Source: an uncultured Alistipes sp. (GTDB lineage Bacteria > Bacteroidota > Bacteroidia > Bacteroidales > Rikenellaceae). Taken from it: a DNA stretch of 64,000 bases. Below are positions 16,735 to 24,332 of this stretch, one piece after another. A program made the translations under genes and the position numbers. The notes under the pieces were generated by a model. It was not told the origin of the DNA. It saw only the letters and a program-made list of their open reading frames with translations, and did no database searches. The stretch is taken from positions 62,001-126,000 of the forward strand of contig CALLRW010000016.1 in the NCBI GenBank assembly GCA_938014215.1, written 5' to 3'. Position 1 is the first letter of the stretch. Every line of letters begins with the position of its first letter.

Positions 16735-18057
16735 ATGACAACACGCGCATTTCAGAAGATATATACCCGGATTGACAACATCACCAAGGCGACGGTGACG
16801 CTCCGGGCACAGGGCGTCGGCAACGACGAACTGGCCACCGTGGGCGGAAAACTGGCCCAGGTGGTGAAGATTATGGGCGAAAACGTGACGCTTCAGGTTT
16901 TCGCCGGCACCGAGGGGCTTTCGACCAACTCGGAGGTGATATTCCACGGCGAACCCCCGAAGCTGCGGGTTTCGGACGCCCTGGCCGGCCGCTTCTTCAA
17001 CGCCTACGGCGAGCCGCTCGAGGGCGGAGAGATCGTCGAGGGCGAGGCCCGCGAGATCGGCGGCCCGACGGTCAACCCCTTCAAGCGTATCCAGCCCTCG
17101 GAGCTGATCGCCACGGGTATCGCCGGCATCGACCTGAACAACACGATCGTGACGGGTCAGAAGATCCCCTTCTTCGCCGATCCGGACCAGCCCTACAACG
17201 CCGTGATGGCCAACGTGGCGCTGCGCGCCAAGGCCGACAAGATCATCCTGGGCGGCATGGGTCTGACGAACGATGACTTCCTCTACTTCAAGTCGGTCTT
17301 CGAGAACGCCGGTGCACTGGACCGTATCGTCTCGTTCGTCAACACGACGGAGAACCCGCCCGTCGAGCGACTGCTCGTTCCGGACATGGCGCTGACGGCC
17401 GCCGAGTACTTCGCCGTCGACAAGGGCGAGAAGGTGCTGGTGCTGCTCACGGACATGACGCTCTATGCCGATGCGCTGGCCATCGTCTCGAACCGTATGG
17501 ACCAGATTCCGTCGAAGGACTCGATGCCGGGTTCGCTCTACTCGGATCTGGCGAAGATCTACGAGAAGGCCGTGCAGCTGCCCAACGGCGGCTCGATCAC
17601 GATCATCGCCGTGACGACTCTTTCGGGCGGCGACATCACGCACGCCGTGCCCGACAACACGGGTTACATCACCGAAGGCCAGCTGTTCCTGCGCAACGAC
17701 TCGGATACGGGCAAGGTGATCGTCGACCCGTTCCGTTCGCTGTCGCGTCTGAAGCAGCTCGTCATCGGCAAGAAGACGCGTGAGGACCACCCGCAGGTGA
17801 TGAACGCCTGCGTGCGACTGTATGCCGATGCGGCCAACGCCAAGACGAAACTCGAGAACGGTTTCGATCTGTCGGACTACGACGAACGGGCGCTGAAGTT
17901 CGCCCGGGACTACTCGGAAAAACTGCTGGCGATCGACGTCAACATCGGCATCACGGAGATGCTCGACACGGCGTGGAGCCTCTTCGCGAAGTACTTCTCG
18001 AAGGAGGAGGTCGCCATCAAGGAGGAGCTTATCAAGAAATACTGGAAGGAGGCGTAA
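16735..18057 (+). CDS. ntpB: V-type ATP synthase subunit B
   Basis: Non-catalytic nucleotide-binding-fold subunit that alternates with A in the hexameric head. 440 aa, the usual length. No canonical Walker A is present, as expected of B. Recognisable blocks include SNRMDQIPSKDSMPGSLYSD near residue 255, LTDMTLYADAL, and DVNIGITEMLDTAWSLFAKY near the C-terminus. It is tightly packed between A (3 nt) and D (6 nt). Confidence 0.95.
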   Translation: MTTRAFQKIYTRIDNITKATVTLRAQGVGNDELATVGGKLAQVVKIMGENVTLQVFAGTEGLSTNSEVIFHGEPPKLRVSDALAGRFFNAYGEPLEGGEIVEGEAREIGGPTVNPFKRIQPSELIATGIAGIDLNNTIVTGQKIPFFADPDQPYNAVMANVALRAKADKIILGGMGLTNDDFLYFKSVFENAGALDRIVSFVNTTENPPVERLLVPDMALTAAEYFAVDKGEKVLVLLTDMTLYADALAIVSNRMDQIPSKDSMPGSLYSDLAKIYEKAVQLPNGGSITIIAVTTLSGGDITHAVPDNTGYITEGQLFLRNDSDTGKVIVDPFRSLSRLKQLVIGKKTREDHPQVMNACVRLYADAANAKTKLENGFDLSDYDERALKFARDYSEKLLAIDVNIGITEMLDTAWSLFAKYFSKEEVAIKEELIKKYWKEA

Positions 18058-18063
18058 CGCACG

Positions 18064-18672
18064 ATGGCCATCAAGTTTCAATATAACAAGACCTCGCTGG
18101 GCGAACTCGGCAAGCAGTTGAAGATGCGCCAGAAGGCGCTCCCGACGATCAAGAGCAAGGAGTCGGCGCTGCGTTCCGAGGTGAAGAAGGCGAAGGACTC
18201 CGCGGGCGACTACCGGCAGCGGCTCGAGGCCCTGAAGGGCGAGTACGACTACATGGTATCGCTGTGGGGTGAGTTTGACAGTGACCTGCTCCGCATTGCG
18301 GACGTGGACCTGGCGGTACAGAAGATTGCGGGGGTCCGCATTCCGGTACTGGAGGGAGTCCGCTTCGAGGAGAAGGGTTACGATCTGTTCTCGTCGCCGG
18401 CGTGGTATGCCGACGGCGTGGAGATCCTCAAGCGGCTGACGCGACTGGAACTTGAGTATGAGGTCTACAACCGTCGGATGGAGTTGCTGGATTTCGCGCG
18501 GCGGAAGACGACGCAGAAGGTGAACCTCTACGAGAAGGTCCAGATTCCGGGCTACGAAGATGCCATACGAAAGATCAAACGCTTCATGGAGGACGAGGAG
18601 AATCTCTCGAAGTCGGCCCAGAAGATCGTGAAAAACAAACAACAGGCCGCCGGGGAGGGCGCGATGCTATGA
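18064..18672 (+). CDS. ntpD: V-type ATP synthase subunit D
   Basis: Central rotor-shaft subunit that turns inside the A3B3 head. The 202-aa protein is mostly two long helices, starting FQYNKTSLGELGKQLKMR and ending with a basic lysine-rich coil. Length and helix pattern match the family. Its stop codon overlaps the subunit I start by 4 nt (ATGA at 18669-18672), implying translational coupling. Subunit F, its usual partner, is absent from the operon. Confidence 0.9.
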   Translation: MAIKFQYNKTSLGELGKQLKMRQKALPTIKSKESALRSEVKKAKDSAGDYRQRLEALKGEYDYMVSLWGEFDSDLLRIADVDLAVQKIAGVRIPVLEGVRFEEKGYDLFSSPAWYADGVEILKRLTRLELEYEVYNRRMELLDFARRKTTQKVNLYEKVQIPGYEDAIRKIKRFMEDEENLSKSAQKIVKNKQQAAGEGAML

Positions 18673-20525
18673 TAGCCAGAATGTCGAAATACGACCTTGT
18701 GCTCTATGCGGCACAGCGTGAGGATTTCATCGAGCGGCTGCGTGAACTCGGACTGGTGGACATCACCACCCGGGGCTGGGAGCCCTCGGAGGAGGACCGC
18801 CAGCTGCTGCTCGACATCGAGGGTTGTGCGAAGGCTGCGGAGTTCCTGAAGGAGTTCCGGGCCGATGCGTCGCACGACGGGCTTCGCGGCGAACCCTTCG
18901 CCACGGGGCGTGAGACGTACGAACACTACGTGGCGGCGCAGCGTGAGGCGGCGGCCATCCGGGCCGAGATCACGCGTCTGGAGAAGGCGGCCGACGAACT
19001 GCGCCCGTGGGGGGCATTCGACGTCTCGCAGACCGAGCGGCTGGCCGCTCAGGGGGTCGTGCTGCGCTACTTCTCGGCGCCGCGCGGCGTCTTCGACAAA
19101 CTGCAGGACGAGTGGTCGCAGCGGTGGACGCTGACGGAGATCTCGCGCAGTGCGTCGACGGTGTGGTTTGTCGTGGTGACGACCCCGGGCGAAGAGCTTT
19201 CGCTCGACGCCCAGGAGATGAAGACCCCGCAGATGGATATCCGCGAGGCGGAGCGCCGCATCGCCGCCGAGCGTGAAAAGCTCGGGGCGCTGGATGCGGA
19301 GTTCGCCCGCGTGGCGGCTTCGGAGGCACTGCTGCGGAGCTATGCCGCCGAACTCAAGGAGCGGCTGCAGGGCATCCGGGTGGTTGCCTCGGCCGGAAAG
19401 GAGGCCGACGGCCGGCTGCTCATCCTCGAGGGGTGGGCCGAGACCGAAACCTCGTCGAAGGTCGACGCCCTGCTGGAGAGCTACCCCAACGTGGTGTGGA
19501 TCAAGAGCGACCCGACGCCCGAGGACGATACGCCGGTCAAGCTGAAGAACAACCGCTTCGCCCGGATCTTCGAGATGGTCGGCGACCTCTATGCGCGTCC
19601 GAAGTACGGCACGGTGGACATGACGCCCTTCTTTGCACCGTTCTACATGCTCTTCTTCGGCATCTGTCTGAATGATGCGGGCTACGGCCTCGTGCTGTTG
19701 GCCATGGGCCTCTGGATGCTGCACAAGAACCGCCAGCCGGGCATGATGCGTCGTGCGGCGTGGTTCGCCACGATGTGCGCCATCGCCACGGTGGTCTTCG
19801 GCGGTTTCTGCGGCTCGTTCTTCGGGGTGAGCATGCAGAGCTGGGTGCCGACGGGTGCCGACGGCCAGCCGCTGTTCCACTTCTACGACTTCCAGAACAA
19901 GTTCTTCTCCGTGGCACTGGCCATCGGCATGGTGCAGATCCTCTTCGGTATGGCGATCAACCTCGTCACGACGGTGCGGACCTTCGGCATCCGCCAGGCC
20001 TTCGGATCGCTCGGGTGGTTCATCATCCTGCTGTCGGCCTCGGTGGCCGGAGGACTGCAGATGCTCGATGAGCGTTGGGTCATTCCGGGCTTCACCACCT
20101 CGTCGCCGGCCTTCTACGCGGCGATGGGCGTCGGAGCCTTCCTGCTGCTGTTCCTCAATTCGCCGGGTCGCAACCCGCTGCTGAACCTCGGGGCCGGCAT
20201 CTGGAACCTCTACAACAACATCACGGGTCTGCTGAGCGACGTGCTGTCGTACATCCGTCTGTTCGCCATCGGTCTGTCGGGCGGTGTGCTGGCACTGGTC
20301 TTCAACTCGCTGGCCGCGGGCTTCGTACCCGACGGCGCGGGGATCTTCGTGCGGATCCTGATCATGCTGCCGATTCTGGTGATCGGCCACGGCATCAACC
20401 TCTTCATGTCGACCATCTCGTCGTTCGTCCACCCGATGCGACTGACCTTCGTGGAGTTCTACAAGAATGCCGGTTTCGAGATGGGCACGCGCTCGTTCGA
20501 ACCGCTGCGTAAAATGGACAAGTAA
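18669..20525 (+). CDS. ntpI: V-type ATP synthase membrane subunit I (a-subunit)
   Basis: Stator membrane subunit forming the ion half-channels against the c-ring. The 618-aa protein has a soluble N-terminal half (residues about 1-310) and a C-terminal half with roughly seven to eight hydrophobic segments. Family blocks visible are GTVDMTPFFAPFYMLFFGIC, the NDAGYGLVLLAMG stretch, and LSDVLSYIRLFAIGLSGGVL, which contains the conserved arginine (R of YIRLF) facing the c-ring carboxylate. The start ATG overlaps the subunit D stop. Confidence 0.95.
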   Translation: MIARMSKYDLVLYAAQREDFIERLRELGLVDITTRGWEPSEEDRQLLLDIEGCAKAAEFLKEFRADASHDGLRGEPFATGRETYEHYVAAQREAAAIRAEITRLEKAADELRPWGAFDVSQTERLAAQGVVLRYFSAPRGVFDKLQDEWSQRWTLTEISRSASTVWFVVVTTPGEELSLDAQEMKTPQMDIREAERRIAAEREKLGALDAEFARVAASEALLRSYAAELKERLQGIRVVASAGKEADGRLLILEGWAETETSSKVDALLESYPNVVWIKSDPTPEDDTPVKLKNNRFARIFEMVGDLYARPKYGTVDMTPFFAPFYMLFFGICLNDAGYGLVLLAMGLWMLHKNRQPGMMRRAAWFATMCAIATVVFGGFCGSFFGVSMQSWVPTGADGQPLFHFYDFQNKFFSVALAIGMVQILFGMAINLVTTVRTFGIRQAFGSLGWFIILLSASVAGGLQMLDERWVIPGFTTSSPAFYAAMGVGAFLLLFLNSPGRNPLLNLGAGIWNLYNNITGLLSDVLSYIRLFAIGLSGGVLALVFNSLAAGFVPDGAGIFVRILIMLPILVIGHGINLFMSTISSFVHPMRLTFVEFYKNAGFEMGTRSFEPLRKMDK

Positions 20526-20563
20526 AAAGAAACAATAACAACAAAAAACTCATTCAAAACACT

Positions 20564-21016
20564 ATGGAAACAACAGCTTTGGTATTGGCCTACGTCGGTG
20601 TGGCCTTGATGGTAGGTCTGGCAGGTATCGGTTCTGCCATCGGTACTTCGATTTGCGGCCAGGCGTCGGTCGGAGCCATGAAAAAGAACAATTCGGCTTT
20701 CGGTAGCTACATGATTCTTTCGGCGCTTCCCGGATCGCAGGGCCTTTACGGATTCGTCTGCTTCTTCCTGGTACAGGGCTTCCTGGCTAACCCGTCGATG
20801 GTTCAGGCCTGCGCCGTGCTGGGTGCCGGTATTCTGGTCGGCATCGTGAACTTCGCCGCCGCCATCTATCAGGGCAAGGTCTGCGCCAACGGTATCGCCG
20901 CTGTCGGCAACGGCCACGACGTGATGGGTAAGACGCTGATTCTGGCCGCCTTCCCGGAGCTCTACGCCATTCTGACGGTTGCTGCCACCTTCCTGATCGC
21001 CAACATCGTGCGCTAA
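20564..21016 (+). CDS. ntpK: V-type ATP synthase subunit K (c-ring proteolipid), Na+-type ligands
   Basis: Rotor-ring proteolipid. 150 aa with four hydrophobic helices, i.e. two fused hairpins. The ion-binding glutamate is E132 in FPELYAIL. Residues matching the Na+ ligands of Enterococcus hirae NtpK are visible: L55, S58 (Thr there), Q59 and Y62 in LPGSQGLYG, and Q103 in IYQGKVCANG. The first hairpin lacks the carboxylate, so each protomer carries one ion site. Sodium specificity follows from the known NtpK structure and this match; it is not proven. Last gene of the operon, followed by a terminator. Confidence 0.95.
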   Translation: METTALVLAYVGVALMVGLAGIGSAIGTSICGQASVGAMKKNNSAFGSYMILSALPGSQGLYGFVCFFLVQGFLANPSMVQACAVLGAGILVGIVNFAAAIYQGKVCANGIAAVGNGHDVMGKTLILAAFPELYAILTVAATFLIANIVR

Positions 21017-21030
21017 TTCTCCGCGCATGC

Positions 21031-21070
21031 GAAACGGCCGGGGCCCAGAGCGGGTTCCGGTCGTTTTTTT
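21031..21070 (+). terminator. Terminator of the V-ATPase operon
   Basis: The stem ACGGCCGG (21034-21041) / CCGGTCGT (21057-21064), with one G-T pair, is followed by seven Ts. Confidence 0.85.
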
Positions 21071-21170
21071 GTTGATTCGCGAGTGAACGGAAACGAACCG
21101 CCCGGTTTTCGACTGTTCGGGTTTTCGGCTGTCTGAAGTTTTCGGCCGTTCGGGGGGTGCGGCTGACGGG

Positions 21171-21350
21171 GGATTTCAGTTGTCCGGAATTTGCTGCTGC
21201 CCGGGATTCTGGCCGTCCGGGGGTGCGACTGTTGAGGGATTTCAGTTGTCCGGAATTTGCTGCTGCCCGGGATTCTGGCTGTCCGGGGGGCGGCTGTTGG
21301 GGATTTCAGTTGTCCGGAATTTGCTGCTGCCCGGGATTTCGGCCGTCCGG
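21171..21350. repeat. Tandem repeat, about 65-nt unit x3
   Basis: Three direct copies begin with GGATTTCAGTTGTCCGGAAT at 21171, 21237 and 21301 (spacing 66 and 64 nt); the third is partial. Each copy can fold on the plus strand as CCGGAAT pairing with ATTCTGG (copies 1 and 2) or ATTTCGG (copy 3), all seven positions pairable with one G-U. The array lies between the V-ATPase terminator and the terminator of the convergent lipoprotein gene. Open frames across it are low-complexity and look non-coding. Confidence 0.9.
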
Positions 21351-21415
21351 TTCTTCTCCGGGGTAATCGTATCCACTCCCGAGGCGGCAGCCTCTCCTGG
21401 GCTGCCGATATTGCT

Positions 21416-21505
21416 GCAACCGCCGGTTTCCCTGCTGCCGCCGATTCCCCGGCAGCCGCCGGTTTTCGTGCAACCGTCGTTTCTCCAGCGATCGCCGGCC
21501 CTTCA
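21416..21505. repeat. Degenerate tandem repeat, 18-nt unit x5
   Basis: Five consecutive 18-nt units of the type GCNRCCGCCGGTTTYCCY start at 21416, 21434, 21452, 21470 and 21488. It is a second, unrelated minisatellite in the same 667-nt intergenic gap as the 65-nt repeat. The unit length is a multiple of three, so one frame gives an Ala/Pro-rich periodic peptide, but no start, upstream signal or conserved domain supports coding. Confidence 0.7.
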
Positions 21506-21590
21506 GCGGCTGCGGTGCCGGAGACGGTCGATCTGAGAAGGGGCGCCGCCGGCAGAAGCCTGTCGAACGTCTGTCACGGTGCCCGGCAGC

Positions 21591-21635
21591 TAAAAAGTCA
21601 GGAGCGACAATCCTGTGAGGAATTGCCGCTCCTGT
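21591..21635 (-). terminator. Terminator of the lipoprotein gene
   Basis: CAGGAGCG (21599-21606) pairs with CGCTCCTG (21627-21634), with further CAAT/ATTG pairing inside. On the minus strand it is followed by ACTTTTTA. Confidence 0.75.
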
Positions 21636-21683
21636 TTCAGAGAGTCATCTCCGGGCGGGCGATCCCCGCCGCGGACGTGTCGG

Positions 21684-23791
21684 TTACTCCTGTGCCGGCA
21701 CGGCGAGATCCGTTACCGTCACGTAGTACGAGGCGCTGTTCGTCGAGTAGATACGGTCGATGCCGGTGAAGGTGAGCGTCTGCTTGTCCGGCGATACGGA
21801 GAAGACGATGTCGATGCGCTGCAGACCGCCGCTGGACGTACCCACCAGCAGCTGCGAGAGCGTCAGCGTCGAGGCCTTGGCGTCGTAAATGTAGGATACC
21901 AGACCGCTGACGAGATCCTCCATTCTGAAGCTGGAGCTGTAGTACTGAGCGACGAACATGGCCTTGCCCTTGTCGTAGTTGCCCAGCGCGTTGTGGTCGA
22001 GCGTTACCTTGATGCTGCCCTTGACCGGCTTCTTGTTGTAGCCGATCTGGTCGCCCTCGACATAGAAGGTGGTGGGACCGTTCCATTCGCTGTCGTCGGC
22101 AATGAGGCTGTAGGTCTTGGCATTCATGTCGATGTTGTACTTGGTCTCCTGTCCGTTGCAGGTCAGCGTCACGATGCCGTCGGTGATGGTGTAGGTACCC
22201 TCCTGCGAGCCGATCTTGCCGCCGCCGAATCCGTCGAGTTCGAGCACGCCGTTCGAACCGTTGTAGCTGCCGGCCTCCTTGCCCTTCTCGATGAGGTCCG
22301 TCGTGGTGCCGTCGCAGGTGTACTTGAGCAGCTTGACGCCCTCCTCCACAACGTAGCCCGAGGCCGAGGTGTCGCCGATCGAGCTGCCGCTGGTGAAGTC
22401 GACATCGACCGTCCGCAGCCGGTAGTTCTCACGCTCGAAGAGGTAGTGCAGCGTTCCCTGTGCGGTCTTCACCTCGAGCAGGTACTTCGTGCCACCGGCA
22501 TTGCCGGCCGAGACGAAATTCGAGAGATCGTCCTTGCTCATGATGTAGAAGCGCGTGTTTTCGGGCATGTCCTCGATGATGTTGGTCACCCAGGCCAGCG
22601 TCATCGTCTCGCTCCAGTAGCCCGAGAGGCCGTAACCGTCGCACGATTCGCGCAGGTATTCGAACTGGTTGTCGCTCTCGTCGTAGCTCATCATGCCGCG
22701 GAAGTTGTAGGCATTGACGTCGGAGCTCTTGAACTCGAAGACGGTGTTGGTCTTCAGTTCGACGTTGAGGTTTGCGGCGTCGGCCTTTTCGAGTTTGCCG
22801 ATCTGGGTCGTGTTGATGAAGAATCCGTTGTAGTTGCCGACGAAGGGTTTGCCGACGAAGTCGGTCTTCTCGGAGGAGACGACGGTGAAGGTGATCGGTT
22901 CGGCCGGCATCTCGAGGGCCCAGCACTGTCCGGCGTCGAAGTCGCTGTCGAGGAAGTAGATCTTGTCCTCGAAGTGGGTTCCGGTGCGGTCACCGACGAT
23001 CGTCATGGTGTAGTTGTAGCCCAGTTCGATTTCGTAGACGAACTTCACGAGCTGTCCGTAGTAGTTGCGGCAGATGTACTCGCCGTTTTCGTCGGTCAGC
23101 GGGTCGCCGTTCTCGTCCTTGATGATCGAGTTGACGAGACGTACGCGGGCGTGTTCGTCGCCGATGCGGGTGATGTCGTTGTACTCGATGGCAGCGGCCG
23201 CGAGCAGGCTCACCTCATGGTCGGGCATCGTGAACGTGAAGCTGTAGCGCTTGTAGTCGGGACCGACATCGACGTTGTTCGGCTCGCAGAACTCCTCGGC
23301 CTCAAGACCGTAGGAGACCCGTGTGATGCCGATCGAGAGGTCGGTGACGGTGATCATGAAGGAGACCTCACTGCCGGCCAGGGCCGTGGAGGGGACATCC
23401 GAGAAGTAGAATTCGTCCTCGTTTTCGTAGTGGATCGCATATTCCGACGGAGCCATTTCGCGGACTTCGGCCGTGAGCGTCACGTCGCAGGCGGGCATGA
23501 CGAAGGTATATTGTGCGGCATTGGTTTCGGCCTCCGAGGAGACGAACGTGCAGGGGCTATCGTTATAGAATACCGATACGACTTCCATACCATCTGCGGG
23601 GGTGACGACCAGCGATACCTCGTCGCCCTCCTTGGCCTTGTCGGCTACGAGAATCTCGTAGTTCTCGGCGGTGGGGACGGAGATCGCGAAGCTCGGTGTC
23701 GAGGAGCTTTCCGTGTTGTCATCCGAGCAGCTTGTTACGCCCAGGAGCAGGGCGCGCCCATCAGCAGGAATTTGTAGAAAGGGTTTTTCAT
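21684..23791 (-). CDS. Large surface lipoprotein with frameshifted signal peptide
   Basis: The body is an uninterrupted frame of at least 634 aa (21684-23588 from its first Met). Translated upstream it gives LLLGVTSCSDDNTESSS, a lipobox and acidic tether, but no start in that frame. The matching start, MKNPFYKFLLMG, sits at 23791 in another frame; the two join only if two Cs are removed or one base added near 23755-23762 (around GGCGCGCC). The body has repeated beta modules ending VMPACDVTLTA, TMPDHEVSLLA and EMPAEPITFTV, like InlB-B/Ig-like repeats, then lipocalin-like beta segments. Function unknown. This is either a pseudogene, a slip-switched gene or a sequencing error. Confidence 0.7.
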
Positions 23792-24332
23792 GGAGAGGGA
23801 GTTTAGGGGATTAAACAATAGGAAGGATTCGAGGCTCCTTCTTGGGCCATATGACAGTTATTTCATGTTCGGGTTTGTTTTGGAGCGAGATCCCTCTTTC
23901 AAGCGGCGAAAGGAGGGGGTCTTCGGGTGTAAATCTCCGGTTGGATCATCCTTGTTCCTCCCGGGGGTTGTTCAATACGGTTACAATGTTACGAAGTTTT
24001 TTTAAAAACAACAACTACCAGATTGAAGTTTTTTTCATCTGTTGTGTGAATTGGCAAAATCGGATATCCGGAAAGAACCGTTTGTTTAATTTATGAAAAT
24101 AAACTTATCCTTTATCTTATTTATCGGGTATTAACCGGAATTTTTGGGAAAACTTTCAATTTTGCAAATATGCGGCCCTGAAAGTAACACATTGATGAGC
24201 GAGACAACAAAGCCAACCGGGAATCCGATCTGTTTCGGATTCCCGGTTGGCTTTATCGCGAAGCGGCCGATTTTCGGGCTTCGGGGCGGGAAGCGGTCGT
24301 TGCCGACCGGTCCGCTACCTATTTATATAGGA
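23792..24332. other. 541-nt intergenic region without recognisable gene
   Basis: It becomes A+T-rich between about 23980 and 24180 and contains the terminator of the rnr operon at 24209-24254. The short plus-strand frames here have no start signals or recognisable domains. A CATATTTG on the minus strand (24164-24171) is one mismatch from a -7 box for the lipoprotein gene, but the leader would be about 370 nt long. Confidence 0.6.
24205..24258 (-). terminator. Perfect 20-bp hairpin terminator after rnr
   Basis: Arms 24209-24228 and 24235-24254 are exact complements (AAAGCCAACCGGGAATCCGA on the left) with a 6-nt loop. The A-rich left end and TTT right end let it act in either direction. It lies 79 nt beyond the rnr stop. 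Confidence 0.85.

Noticed and set aside
21157..21769. Open frames across the 21-kb repeats encoding periodic Cys/Ala/Pro-rich peptides
   Set aside because: Repeat-derived low complexity; no start signal and the 64/66-nt spacing changes frame between copies.
23790..24096. Small plus-strand genes in the gap upstream of the frameshifted lipoprotein
   Set aside because: No ribosome-site or promoter context and no recognisable domain; one frame starts inside the complement of the lipoprotein start.
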